This document shows, in pieces, positions 27,230-35,543 of a stretch of DNA of 38,013 nucleotides. The notes under the pieces were generated by a model. That model ran no database searches. It had not been told where the DNA came from and was given only the letters and a program-made list of their open reading frames with translations. The position numbers and the translations under genes were made by a program. The stretch spans positions 1 through 38,013 of the forward strand of contig CAMLSD010000047.1 in NCBI GenBank assembly GCA_946482595.1, read 5' to 3'. Every line of letters begins with the position of its first letter. The first letter of the stretch is position 1. This stretch comes from an uncultured Comamonadaceae bacterium (GTDB taxonomy: Bacteria > Pseudomonadota > Gammaproteobacteria > Burkholderiales > Burkholderiaceae).

Positions 27230-27235
27230 ATTGTA
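27230..27235 (-). promoter_or_regulatory. -10 box for slpA
   Basis: TACAAT on the minus strand, giving a predicted transcript start near 27222. This supports a start codon downstream of it (TTG 27196). The -35 is weak. A second TACAAA lies a few bases further downstream. Confidence 0.4.
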
Positions 27236-27269
27236 GAAGTCCGTTGCCACCTTCACCCTGACCCAGGAC

Positions 27270-27944
27270 ATGCTGCTCAAGGATCTGCCTGCCGACGCCC
27301 GCCCGCGGGAAAAACTGCTCAACCTGGGCCCCGCGGCACTGGCTGACGCCGAACTGCTGGCGCTGCTGCTGCGCACCGGCATGAAGGGCCAGTCCGTGCT
27401 TCAGCTGGCCGAGCACCTGCTGAGCACCCATGGCGGCGTGGCCGGGCTGCTGCACGCGACCGCCGGCGATCTGGGCCGCATCAAGGGCCTGGGGCCGGCC
27501 AAACGTGCCGAGCTGGTGGCCGTGCTCGAACTCTCCCGCCGGGCGCTGGCCCAGCAGCTCCAGCAGCGGCCGGTGTTCGATGCGCCCGCGCAGGTCAAGG
27601 ATTACCTGCGGCTGCACCTGGGCGCGCGCCCGCACGAGGTGTTTGCGGTGCTTTTTCTCGATGCGCAGCACCGGCTGATCGCACTGGAGGAACTGTTCCG
27701 TGGCACCCTCACCCAGACCAGCGTGTACCCGCGCGAGGTGGTCAAGCGAGCGCTGGCTCACAACGCCGCCGCGGTGATGCTGGCCCACAACCACCCGTCC
27801 GGCGTGGCCGAGCCGTCGCGGGCCGACGAATACCTGACCACGTCGCTGAAGTCAGCCCTGGCGCTGGTGGACGTGCGGGTGCTGGACCATTTTGTCGTGG
27901 GACGCCCGGAGGTGGTGTCGTTCGCCGAGCGCGGGCTGCTCTGA
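27270..27944 (+). CDS. radC: RadC-family JAB/MPN metalloprotease-fold protein
   Basis: 224 residues, full length. An N-terminal helix-hairpin-helix-like region ('[27 protein letters not shown]') is followed by the JAMM domain with Glu140/Glu141 in 'LEELFRGTL', '[16 protein letters not shown]' giving His173, His175 and Asp186, and 'VLDHFVVG'. The family was once thought to act in DNA repair; its true role is unsettled, and the JAMM residues for zinc binding are intact here. ATG at 27270, divergent from slpA with a 73-bp gap. Confidence 0.94.
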   Translation: MLLKDLPADARPREKLLNLGPAALADAELLALLLRTGMKGQSVLQLAEHLLSTHGGVAGLLHATAGDLGRIKGLGPAKRAELVAVLELSRRALAQQLQQRPVFDAPAQVKDYLRLHLGARPHEVFAVLFLDAQHRLIALEELFRGTLTQTSVYPREVVKRALAHNAAAVMLAHNHPSGVAEPSRADEYLTTSLKSALALVDVRVLDHFVVGRPEVVSFAERGLL

Positions 27945-27986
27945 CGGCCCCGCCCGGCCCGCACTGCAGGAAGTACAGCAGGAACC

Positions 27987-28658
27987 ATGATGGCAAGCGC
28001 CGTGAAGACCAAGAGCCTGGCCGACCTGGGCGAGATCCGCAGGGCCTTGCGCCAGCAGGCCATCGAGGCCGCGCAGCAGGCGGCCCGGCTGCAGGCCGAG
28101 CAGCAGCGCCTGCGCCGCGAGAAGGAGATCTTCGCGCGGGCCGTGGGCCCGGTGCACCCGCTGAAGGACCGGGGCCTGGCGATCGTGCCCCGCCCTCGCC
28201 CGCTGCCGCTGCCGGTGCAGCGCGAACTCGACGAGAAGCAGGTGCTGCGCGAGTCGCTGTCCGACGAGATGGACGTGGAGTCGCTGCTGGACACCGACGA
28301 GGCGCTGTCGTTCCGCCGGCGCGGCATCAGCCCGGAAGTGGTGCGGCGCCTGCGCCGCGGTGACTGGACGATCCAGGCCGAGGTCGACCTGCATGGCCTG
28401 CGGCGCGACGAGGCGCGCGAACAACTGGGCGCCTTCCTGCGCGAGGCCGGCCGCCAGGGCTGGCGCTGCGTGCGGGTGATCCACGGCAAGGGCAATGGTT
28501 CGCCCGGGCGTGAACCGGTGCTGAAGGTCAAGGTGCGAGCCTGGCTGGTGCAGAAGGCCGAGGTGCTGGCCTTTGCCCGGGCCCGTGCCTCCGATGGCGG
28601 CAACGGGGCGCTGGTGGTGCTGCTGCAGGCCTCGCAGCCGCCGCGACCCGGAGGCTGA
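27987..28658 (+). CDS. Smr-domain protein
   Basis: 223 residues. The N-terminal half is charged and helical with a Gln/Arg-rich coiled coil (20-50). The C-terminal half is an Smr (small MutS-related) domain with 'DLHGL' (134-138) and 'HGKGN' (166-170). Smr domains are nicking endonucleases or RNA endonucleases; stand-alone bacterial copies include the SmrA/SmrB type, SmrB being a ribosome-collision nuclease in E. coli. Which applies here is not shown. AGGA precedes the ATG at 27987. The stop lies inside the first copy of a 10-bp triplet repeat. It follows radC by 42 bp. Confidence 0.9.
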   Translation: MMASAVKTKSLADLGEIRRALRQQAIEAAQQAARLQAEQQRLRREKEIFARAVGPVHPLKDRGLAIVPRPRPLPLPVQRELDEKQVLRESLSDEMDVESLLDTDEALSFRRRGISPEVVRRLRRGDWTIQAEVDLHGLRRDEAREQLGAFLREAGRQGWRCVRVIHGKGNGSPGREPVLKVKVRAWLVQKAEVLAFARARASDGGNGALVVLLQASQPPRPGG

Positions 28659-28680
28659 CGGAGGCTGACGGAGGCTGACG
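28651..28680 (+). repeat. 10-bp tandem repeat, three copies
   Basis: GGAGGCTGAC is repeated exactly three times, followed by a partial fourth GG-TGGC. The first copy contains the TGA stop of the Smr-domain gene, so expansion would not alter the protein. Confidence 0.9.
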
Positions 28681-28693
28681 GTGGCAGCGGGGC

Positions 28694-29098
28694 TCAGCCG
28701 CCCTTGTTGCGCATCCAGTCGGCCGTGTTGGCGAACGAATCCTTCAGGCGCTCGACCAGCGCCGGGTCCAGGGCCACCTCGTCCATGGCCTGGTTCATGC
28801 ACGCGAGCCATTGGTCGCGCTCGCGGATGCCGATCGGGAAGGGCAGGTGGCGTGCCCTGAGCATCGGGTGACCGAAGCGCTCGACAAAATGCTGCGGCCC
28901 GCCCAGCCAGCCGCACAGGAACCAGAACAGTTTGTCGCGCGACACCTCCAGCGTGGTGGGGTGCATGTCCCGCAGCTCGGCATAGGCCGGTTCGAGGTCC
29001 ATCAGGTCGTAGAAGCGGTCCACCAGTTCGCGCACGCGGGCTTCACCACCGACCCAGTCGAAGGCGGTGGCGGGCTGGTGGTCAGGGACTTGGCTCAT
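28694..29098 (-). CDS. group II truncated haemoglobin
   Basis: 134 residues, a 2-on-2 globin of the trHbO type. Marks: Tyr30 in 'RFYDLMD' (B10 region), 'FWFLCGWLGGP', the proximal His84 in 'HPMLRARHLPF', and Trp97 (G8) in 'DQWLACM'. Such globins bind O2, NO or CO and are linked to NO detoxification or redox sensing. ATG at 29098 is chosen because it matches the family length; upstream codons are GC-rich filler. A TACAAT box lies 36 bp upstream. It is convergent with the Smr gene. Confidence 0.94.
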   Translation of the reverse strand: MSQVPDHQPATAFDWVGGEARVRELVDRFYDLMDLEPAYAELRDMHPTTLEVSRDKLFWFLCGWLGGPQHFVERFGHPMLRARHLPFPIGIRERDQWLACMNQAMDEVALDPALVERLKDSFANTADWMRNKGG

Positions 29099-29133
29099 GG
29101 CGGGCGGGCGCTTCGCAGTCGGACGGGAGCGCC

Positions 29134-29139
29134 ATTGTA
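29134..29139 (-). promoter_or_regulatory. -10 box for the globin gene
   Basis: TACAAT, 36 bp before the globin ATG, in the 113-bp gap to the MinD-like gene. The -35 element is poor, so this is a tentative call. Confidence 0.35.
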
Positions 29140-29211
29140 GGCAGCAGCCTGCGGGCAAAGGCTGCGGCGGATCAAGCGGCTGCAGGGGGCTTCTGCGTGA
29201 ACCAGCCGGCT

Positions 29212-30051
29212 TCAGGCGGGGTCGGTGGCGCCGGACACACTGGTGTTCTCGGGCTGGGCCTCGATGCGGGCGGCGAGCTGCATCACCGCCTGGGCCGCTG
29301 CGCTGCCGGGCAGGCTGTCCACCAGCAGGCGGCGGCGTGTCACGGCCTCGCGCACGGCGGTATCGGCCGGGATGTCGCCCAGGTGGGCCAGGCGCACGCT
29401 GTCGCCGGCGGGGGTGGCCACAAAACGGTCGACCACCTGCTGGAGCTGGTTGGCGATCGCACGGCCGTCACCGACCCGGTTGACCTGGTTGACGATGAGC
29501 CGCAGCAGACGGCGCCGCTGTTGCGTGGCCAGGACCTTGATCGTGGCGTAGGCGTCGGTCATCGACGTGGGTTCGGGCGTGGCCACGACCAGCACGTCGT
29601 CGGCCAGCGAGACGGCGTACAGCACGACGTCGGAGATGCCGGCACCGGTGTCCAGCAGGACGTAGTCGTAGCGCGGCATCAGGGTCTCGATCACGCGCTG
29701 GAGTTCGTCACGCACCTCGGGCGTGAGGCGCGAGTACTCGACCAGCCCCGAGCCGGCCAGCAGCACCGAGAACCCGCCCGGCGCCTGCAGGATGGCATCT
29801 TCGAGCTTGGCCTTGCCGGTGAACACGTCGTGCAGCGTGATCTTGGGAAAGAGGTTGAGGACAACGTCCAGGTTGGCCAGGCCCAGGTCGGCATCGAGCA
29901 CCAGCACGCGGTGCCCGCGCTTGGCCAGGGCGGCCGCCAGGTTGGCCGACACGAAGGTCTTGCCGACGCCGCCCTTGCCGCTGGTCACGGCCAGCACCCA
30001 GGCACGCTTGAAGGCGGCGGACGAGTTGGAGCGTGGGAGGGTGGTGTTCAT
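29212..30051 (-). CDS. MinD/FlhG-like ATPase
   Basis: 279 residues. Deviant Walker A GKGGVGKT (25-32), 'VLDADLGLANLDVVLNL' (switch I, typical of MinD/FlhG), 'YVLLDTGAGISDVVLY' as Walker B/switch II, and 'ATPEPTSMTDAYATIKVL'. This pattern is that of FlhG/YlxH, the ATPase that controls flagellar number and place. The N terminus lacks the DQAxxLR motif used by FlhG to stimulate FlhF. ATG at 30051, 4 bp after the diguanylate cyclase stop (TAA 30058-30056), so the pair is one transcript from a sigma-28-type promoter. A C-terminal membrane-targeting helix is not obvious. Confidence 0.88.
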   Translation of the reverse strand: MNTTLPRSNSSAAFKRAWVLAVTSGKGGVGKTFVSANLAAALAKRGHRVLVLDADLGLANLDVVLNLFPKITLHDVFTGKAKLEDAILQAPGGFSVLLAGSGLVEYSRLTPEVRDELQRVIETLMPRYDYVLLDTGAGISDVVLYAVSLADDVLVVATPEPTSMTDAYATIKVLATQQRRRLLRLIVNQVNRVGDGRAIANQLQQVVDRFVATPAGDSVRLAHLGDIPADTAVREAVTRRRLLVDSLPGSAAAQAVMQLAARIEAQPENTSVSGATDPA

Positions 30052-30055
30052 GGGC

Positions 30056-30787
30056 TTACTCAAGGGAATCGTCCCAACTGGTCACACCGAAGAGCATGCC
30101 CTTTTCCTCGGCCGTCACGCTGCTGACCACCGACTGTTCGAGGCAGACACGGTTGCGCCCTTCCGTCTTGGCGCAATAGAGCTGAAGGTCCGCACGTTCC
30201 ATCCACAGCGATGCGGACGAGCGCACCCACTGCGGGGCGAAGGCGCCGCCGATGCTGACGGTCACGTGCACGTCCTGGCCGGAGTTCAGGCGGATCGCCT
30301 GCCCCTGGATGTGAGTGCGCACCCGCTCGGCGACGGCCTCACCGTAGGTCGGCTGGCAGTTGGGCAGCACGATGGCGAATTCTTCGCCGCCATAACGGGC
30401 CACGGTGTCCATCGGACGCACACATTCGGCCAGGCGCCGGGCCACGGCCTGGATGACCTGGTCGCCGGCCGCATGGCCGTAGGTGTCGTTGACATGTTTG
30501 AAATGGTCGATGTCCAGCACCAGCAACAGTGCGGACTCGCCGGTACGCGCCACGCGGTCGATCTCGCGTTCGAGCACCGCCCGGAAATGCCGGCGGTTGG
30601 CCAGGCCGGTCAGCGCGTCGCGCAGCGACAGGTCACACAGCCCGTCGATCAAGGCCTGCAACTGCACCGCGGCCGCCGCCTGACCGCGCACGGGCAGCGG
30701 ATACCCGGCCTGCTGCAGCAGGGACAGGGCCTGATCGAGCTTGAGCTCGCGCAGGTCCAGGGTCGGCAGAGGGGGCAAGGCGTCCAC
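30056..30787 (-). CDS. diguanylate cyclase (GGDEF domain)
   Basis: 243 residues. A short helical N-terminal part (1-50) without membrane helices leads to a complete GGDEF domain: 'DALTGLANRRHF', 'LDIDHFKHVNDTYGHAAGDQV', and the active-site loop RYGGEEF (residues 131-137). The inhibitory I-site RxxD is kept (Arg124-Asp127), five residues before GGEEF, so the enzyme should make c-di-GMP and be feedback-inhibited. The N-terminal segment has 'LDQALSLLQQAG', similar to the DQAxxLR motif of FlhG proteins. GTG start at 30787, no strong Shine-Dalgarno; no other in-frame start is near. First gene of the unit with the MinD/FlhG-like ATPase. Confidence 0.92.
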   Translation of the reverse strand: MDALPPLPTLDLRELKLDQALSLLQQAGYPLPVRGQAAAAVQLQALIDGLCDLSLRDALTGLANRRHFRAVLEREIDRVARTGESALLLVLDIDHFKHVNDTYGHAAGDQVIQAVARRLAECVRPMDTVARYGGEEFAIVLPNCQPTYGEAVAERVRTHIQGQAIRLNSGQDVHVTVSIGGAFAPQWVRSSASLWMERADLQLYCAKTEGRNRVCLEQSVVSSVTAEEKGMLFGVTSWDDSLE

Positions 30788-30839
30788 GAAGCGGAGGGTT
30801 CAGGTCGATTTCAGGCCAGTCTAGCAGCGCGCATCCGGC

Positions 30840-30863
30840 CCCCGTCCTTGCAATTGGACGGGG
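30840..30863. promoter_or_regulatory. 8-bp stem hairpin in the leader of the GGDEF gene
   Basis: CCCCGTCC and GGACGGGG flank an 8-nt loop, just downstream of the predicted sigma-28 transcript start on the minus strand and 53 bp before the GTG. It could alter translation or stability of the message. It lacks a T-tract. Confidence 0.5.
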
Positions 30864-30873
30864 ATTGGAAGGC

Positions 30874-30900
30874 TTATCGGCGGCTTTCGCCGCAACTTGA
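30874..30900 (-). promoter_or_regulatory. sigma-28 (FliA) promoter of the GGDEF-MinD pair
   Basis: TCAAGTTG (30900-30893), an 11-bp spacer, and GCCGATAA (30881-30874). The flagellar sigma-28 consensus is TAAAGTTT-N11-GCCGATAA: the -10 is perfect, the -35 matches 6 of 8, and the spacing is exact. The predicted transcript start is near 30867, giving a leader of about 80 nt to the GTG at 30787. It lies in the 145-bp gap after the permease gene, 33 bp beyond its stop. Confidence 0.85.
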
Positions 30901-30932
30901 GGGCCTGATGGAGGGGCTGACTGAGGGACAGT

Positions 30933-33461
30933 TCACACGGCCGCTCGGCGCAGCGTGTCGATCACCGGGCGACGCAGCACCTCGCGCAGGCCCCACCACC
31001 CCGCAGCCAACGCAAGAAGCGCGCCGGCCGCACTGCCCGCCAGAGGCACCCAGGGCGAGGCTCCCCAGCTGAACTCGAATGCAAAGCGGGCCAGTGCCCA
31101 GCCCACGGCCACCGCCGCCACCGACGCCAGGGCACCGGCCAGAGCCCCCACGCCCAGCAGCTCGGCGCGCTGCACCCTCGCCAGCAGCTCACCGCTGGCG
31201 CCCATGGCGCGCATGATCGCGAACTCGCGCGAGCGCTCCTCGCGGGTGGCGCTCACCGCGGCAAACAGCACCACCAGCCCGGCCGCCAGCGTGAAGCCGA
31301 ACAGGAACTCGACCGCGCGGATGACCTGGTCGAGCACCTTCTGCACCTGGCCGATGGACGCCGACACGTCCACATTGGTGATGTTCGGGAAGTCGCGGCT
31401 CAGGGCATTGTCGAAGCCGGCCGTGGGCGGGGCCTTGAAGGCTGCGATGTAGGTGGTGGGCACGTCGGCCAGCGCCGAGGTCGGGAACATCACGAAGAAG
31501 TTCACCCGCATCGAGGCCCAGTCGACCTTGCGCAGGCTGGTGATGCGCGCCTGCACCGGAATGCCGGCGATGTCGAAGCTCAACTGGTCGCCGAGCTTCA
31601 GGCCCAGGGTCTCGGCGATGCCTTCTTCCACGCTGATGGCACCAGGCTCTTCGGGCACCCAGCGGCCCCCGACCAGCTGGTTGTGACTGGGCAGCGTGGC
31701 ATCGTGGCTGAGGTTGAACTCGCGGTCGACCAGGCGCTTGGCCCGGTCTTCGGTGTAGTCGTCCGGCCCCACGGCCCGACCGTTGATCGACACCAGGCGG
31801 CCGCGGATCATCGGATACCAGTCGAAGTTGTTCACGCCGCCGCCGCGCAGCGCCTGCTGGAAGGCCTCGCCCTGCTCGGGCTGGATGTTGATGACGAAAC
31901 GGTTGGGTGCCCCCGGTGGCGTGGCCTGGCGCCAGCTGGCGATGAGGTCCGTGCGCAGCAGCACCAGCAGCACCAGCGCCAGCAGGCCGACGCTGAGTGC
32001 CGAGATCTGCAGCACCGCAAAACCGGGCCGGGCGCTGACCTGCCGGGTGGCCAGCACGAGCCAGCGCGGCGCACGCGACTCGGGCACGGCGCGACGCAGC
32101 AGCAGCACGGCCAGCCAGGCCAGCAGAGCAAACACCAGCACGGCACCGGCAAAACCGCCCACGGCGATCAGGCCCATCTTCGGGTCGCTGGAGGCCGCCA
32201 GCAGCAGCGCGGCAAACCCCAGGGCGCCGGCGGCCAGCACCGCGATCGAGGCGGGCTTGAGTTCACCGACGTCGCGGCGGATGACCCGCAGCGGCGGCAC
32301 ACGGGCGAGCTGCAGCACCGGCGGCAGGCCGAAGCCGAACAGCAGGGTCAGGCCCACGCCCAACCCGAACACCGCAGGCCACAGGCTGGCCGCCGGCAGG
32401 GTGGTCTCGACCAGGCCGGCCAGCAGCGCCACGAACACATAGTGCACTGCAAACCCGACCAGCACGCCCAGCAGGCTGGCGAACAGGCCGACCAGCGCGA
32501 ACTCGACCGCATAGCTCCAGGCGATCGTGCGCTGCGACTGGCCCAGCACACGCAGCATTGCGCAGTCGTCGAGGTGGCGTGCGGCAAAGTCGCGCGCGGC
32601 AATGCCCACCGCCACCGCGGCCAGCAGGGCCGCCAGCAGCGCCACGAGGTTCAGGAACTTCTCGGCCCGGTCGAGCGTCTGGCGCATCTCGGGCCGGCCG
32701 GATTCGAGCGACTCGATGCGCACCCCGCGCAGGGCATCGGCCTTGATGCGCGCCTCGGCCCAGGCCACGAACCTCGGCACGGCGGCCTCGCGCCCCGCCG
32801 GTGCGGCCACCGCCAGGCGGTAGGTCACGCGGCTGGCCGGCTGGATCAATGCCGTGGCGGCCAGGTCAGCCTCATTGAGCATGACCCGGGGTGAAAAGCT
32901 CATGAAACCCGCGCCGCGGTCGGGCTCGACCACGATGATGCGCGCGATGCGCAGGGTGGCGTCGCCCAGCAGCAAGGGGCTGCCCACCTGCAGCTGCAGC
33001 GAGTCGAGCACGGCGGCATCGACCCACACGCTGCCGGGCTCGGGCGCCGAGGTGGCGACCTCTTCGGGAGCATCCGGCGCAGCGGCCACCCGCACACGCC
33101 CGCGCAGCGGGTAGCCATCGCTCACCGCCTTGACCGACACCAGCCGGGTGGCCCCACCCTGGGCATCGGGCGCACGCGCCATGCTCGGGAAGCTGACCGT
33201 GCCGGCCACGTTCAGGCCCAGCGACGCTGCCTGTTCGCGGAAAGCCGGCGGCGCCGGCTGGTCGGTGGCGATGATCGCGTCGCCACCGAGCAGCTGGCCG
33301 GCGTCTCGGGCCAACCCGCTCTTGAGCCGGTCGGCAAAAAAGCCGACGGCCGTCAGCGAGGCCACCGCCAGCATCACCGCCACCACCAGCAGACGCAGTT
33401 CACCCGCGCGGAAATCGCGCAGGGTCTGGCGCAGGGACAGGGTCAGGATGTGAGCAAGCAT
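30933..33461 (-). CDS. FtsX-like ABC transporter permease (YbbP-type)
   Basis: 842 residues. One N-terminal membrane helix, a large extracytoplasmic domain, a first FtsX-like block of three to four helices (about 265-400), two further helices, a second extracytoplasmic domain and a second FtsX block with 'SATREERSREFAIMRAMGASGELL' near the end. This is the layout of YbbP-type permeases of the MacB/LolCE superfamily, which work with an ATPase of the YbbA kind. No such ATPase gene adjoins here. ATG at 33461 ('MLAHILTLSLRQTLRDFRAGELR') matches the family start; the upstream open frame has no family signal. It follows the metallo-beta-lactamase-fold gene. Confidence 0.92.
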   Translation of the reverse strand: MLAHILTLSLRQTLRDFRAGELRLLVVAVMLAVASLTAVGFFADRLKSGLARDAGQLLGGDAIIATDQPAPPAFREQAASLGLNVAGTVSFPSMARAPDAQGGATRLVSVKAVSDGYPLRGRVRVAAAPDAPEEVATSAPEPGSVWVDAAVLDSLQLQVGSPLLLGDATLRIARIIVVEPDRGAGFMSFSPRVMLNEADLAATALIQPASRVTYRLAVAAPAGREAAVPRFVAWAEARIKADALRGVRIESLESGRPEMRQTLDRAEKFLNLVALLAALLAAVAVGIAARDFAARHLDDCAMLRVLGQSQRTIAWSYAVEFALVGLFASLLGVLVGFAVHYVFVALLAGLVETTLPAASLWPAVFGLGVGLTLLFGFGLPPVLQLARVPPLRVIRRDVGELKPASIAVLAAGALGFAALLLAASSDPKMGLIAVGGFAGAVLVFALLAWLAVLLLRRAVPESRAPRWLVLATRQVSARPGFAVLQISALSVGLLALVLLVLLRTDLIASWRQATPPGAPNRFVINIQPEQGEAFQQALRGGGVNNFDWYPMIRGRLVSINGRAVGPDDYTEDRAKRLVDREFNLSHDATLPSHNQLVGGRWVPEEPGAISVEEGIAETLGLKLGDQLSFDIAGIPVQARITSLRKVDWASMRVNFFVMFPTSALADVPTTYIAAFKAPPTAGFDNALSRDFPNITNVDVSASIGQVQKVLDQVIRAVEFLFGFTLAAGLVVLFAAVSATREERSREFAIMRAMGASGELLARVQRAELLGVGALAGALASVAAVAVGWALARFAFEFSWGASPWVPLAGSAAGALLALAAGWWGLREVLRRPVIDTLRRAAV

Positions 33462-33584
33462 GGCCGGCCGGTGCAGGATCAAGGAGCCGGTCACGGTAGC
33501 GCATGGGTGCAGGCTCGGCAAGCGAGGGGGCTCTCGGGCCTTTGGGCGCGCAGGGCCCGGGGGCCCGCTCATGCGCGGCAGGCT

Positions 33585-34577
33585 TCAGCGGGGGAACAGG
33601 CTCACCGGCTGGGCCACACGCAAGGTCTCGATGGCCAGGTCGGGGCGGGTTTGCGCCATCTGGGCGAAAAACCGGTCGAGGTGCACGGCCACCGGCATCG
33701 GGGTGGGCGGTTCGTCCAGCGAGCGGGTGAAGTCGTCCCAGTGGGTGGGGATGACACGGCGGGCACCCACGGCATCGACCACCTCAGCCAGATAGGGCCC
33801 CAGGTCATCGAGCAGGGCCACGCCGAGGAACACGACGTCAGCCTGCCGGCCGCGCAGCGCGCCTGGCACGAAGCCGGCACTGCCATGGTGCAGCACACGG
33901 CCCCGGGGGTGCTCGACCAGGATCGAGTAGGTGCCGCCCTGCTTGTAGTCGAGGTAGCGCGCCGGTGGCACCAGCGGGGCTTCGATCTCGCCGGTGGGAT
34001 GACCGCCGGTGGCGCCGGCATGGACACTGCGGATGAAGGTGATGCGAAACGGACCGTGCTGCGTGGTCACGCCAGGTTGTGCCACCACCAGCCGGGCCTC
34101 CGGCAGGCCGGCACCCCGCCCGATCTGGGCGGTGCTGGCCGAGCCCAGCAATGCAGCGCCGGTGAGACGCGCCACGACCCCGGCATCCATCGCGTGGTCG
34201 TAGTGGGAGTGCGACACCAGCACGGCCTCCAGGCGCGTCACGCCAGCGGCCTGGAGCGCGCCCCGGATGCGGGCCTCGTCGGGCGCGATCTCGCGGTTGA
34301 GGATCAGGCTGGCCAGGCCCGGCGGCCGGGTGAAGAACGGGTCGATCATGACGGCATGGTGGCCGTCGCTGAGCAGCACCGCCGTCGTGCCGAACCAGGT
34401 GGCCTGCAGCGGCCCTGCCCCGTCGGGCGTCGGCTCAGGTGTGCTGGCTGCCACCGGTACCAGCCAACGCTCGTAGTCGGCCAGGCCGGGGCGGTGGTGA
34501 TACACCCACAGGCCCGCGGCAGCGGCGACGAGCAGCACGGCCAGTGCGATCCAGCAGAAGGTTTTGAGCACTCTCAT
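33585..34577 (-). CDS. membrane-anchored metallo-beta-lactamase-fold hydrolase
   Basis: 330 residues. An N-terminal signal anchor (about 7-27, 'FCWIALAVLLVAAAAGLWV') puts the enzyme outside the cytoplasmic membrane. The MBL fold has 'TWFGTTAVLLSDGHHAVMIDPFF', the metal motif HSHYDH giving His123, His125, Asp127 and His128, 'SVHAG', 'HGSAGFVPG' and a final 'IPTHWDDF'. The fold resembles the UlaG/RomA-type branch. The substrate is unknown. ATG at 34577. It is divergent from the DODA gene with an 87-bp gap, and the permease starts 124 bp downstream on the same strand. Confidence 0.88.
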   Translation of the reverse strand: MRVLKTFCWIALAVLLVAAAAGLWVYHHRPGLADYERWLVPVAASTPEPTPDGAGPLQATWFGTTAVLLSDGHHAVMIDPFFTRPPGLASLILNREIAPDEARIRGALQAAGVTRLEAVLVSHSHYDHAMDAGVVARLTGAALLGSASTAQIGRGAGLPEARLVVAQPGVTTQHGPFRITFIRSVHAGATGGHPTGEIEAPLVPPARYLDYKQGGTYSILVEHPRGRVLHHGSAGFVPGALRGRQADVVFLGVALLDDLGPYLAEVVDAVGARRVIPTHWDDFTRSLDEPPTPMPVAVHLDRFFAQMAQTRPDLAIETLRVAQPVSLFPR

Positions 34578-34664
34578 GGGTGAGCCGGGAGTCTAGGAGC
34601 CGACTGAACGCTGCGTTCAATCCCTTGCAACGACGGCAGGCATTCACGATGGTGCAATGAAAGC

Positions 34665-35534
34665 ATGCATACAAGCTTCCCGCCTCTGTTCGTGTCACAC
34701 GGCTCCCCGATGATCGCGCTGGAGCCCGGTGCCGCCGGCCACTTCATGCAGCGCCTGGGCCCGACCATCGAGCGCACCTTCGGGCGCCCGCGTGCGATCC
34801 TGGCCGTCTCGGCCCACACCACCACCCGCGAGCCGGTGGTGCTGGGCGGCGCGCGGCATGAAGCGATCCACGACTTCGGCGGCTTCCCGCAGGCGCTGTT
34901 CGACATGCGCTATGACAGCCCCGGTGCACCGGCGGTGGCCGCCCGTGCGGCCGACCTGCTGGCCGGCGCCGGCATCGCCGCGCATCTGCTGGACGAAGGC
35001 GGACTGGACCATGGCATCTGGACGCCGCTGGTGCACATGTGGCCCGCCGCCGACGTGCCGGTCGTGCCGTTGTCGCTGGTGCCGTTTGCCGCGCCGGCCG
35101 CCCAGTTTGCGTTGGGCGAAGCCCTGGCCCCGCTGGCCGATGAAGGCGTGCTGGTGCTGGGCACCGGCAGCATCACCCACAACCTGCGGATGGTGTTCGC
35201 CAATCGCGCGATCGACGACACCGGCGAGGGTATGCCCGAGCGCGACGAAAGCGCCGCCTTCCGCCGCTGGGTGCATGAACGTGCCACCGCCCGCGACTGG
35301 GAGGCCCTGTTCGACTACCGGCGCCAGGCCCCGCATGCCGCGCTGATGCACCCCACCGACGAGCACTGGCTGCCGTTTTACGCACCGGCCGGCGCGGGCG
35401 GGCGCGAGGCCGTGCCGGTCAGGTTGCACGACAGCGTGACCTTCGGGGTGCTGGGCATGGACGCCTATGCGTTTGGTCCACATGCCGCCACGCTGATGGC
35501 GGCATTGAAGGCGACATTGAAGGCAGCGCAGTAG
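34665..35534 (+). CDS. DODA-type (class III) extradiol ring-cleavage dioxygenase
   Basis: 289 residues. Similar to the E. coli YgiD / plant DOPA-dioxygenase family. Metal ligands are likely His12 in 'SHGSP', His51 in 'SAHTT' and the His in 'THNLR', with His116 in 'LDHGIWTPLVHMWP' near the site. Other landmarks are 'DFGGFPQALFDMRYDSPG' and 'HPTDEHWLPF'. Members open catechol-like rings such as DOPA; this substrate is unknown. ATG at 34665. The 3' end has a short imperfect duplication ('GCATTGAAGGC' then 'ACATTGAAGGC'). It is convergent with the adenine deaminase gene, 9 bp apart. Confidence 0.92.
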   Translation: MHTSFPPLFVSHGSPMIALEPGAAGHFMQRLGPTIERTFGRPRAILAVSAHTTTREPVVLGGARHEAIHDFGGFPQALFDMRYDSPGAPAVAARAADLLAGAGIAAHLLDEGGLDHGIWTPLVHMWPAADVPVVPLSLVPFAAPAAQFALGEALAPLADEGVLVLGTGSITHNLRMVFANRAIDDTGEGMPERDESAAFRRWVHERATARDWEALFDYRRQAPHAALMHPTDEHWLPFYAPAGAGGREAVPVRLHDSVTFGVLGMDAYAFGPHAATLMAALKATLKAAQ

Positions 35535-35543
35535 ACGGAGCGT

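Noticed and set aside
30840..30900. Possible c-di-GMP riboswitch before the GGDEF gene (GAAA-loop hairpin seen on the minus strand)
   Set aside because: The GEMM core sequences are absent, and the GAAA hairpin is simply the sigma-28 -35/spacer/-10 sequence, which would not be transcribed from that promoter.
31683..32894. + strand open frame (403 codons) opposite the permease
   Set aside because: Gln/His-rich shadow without features of a protein family.
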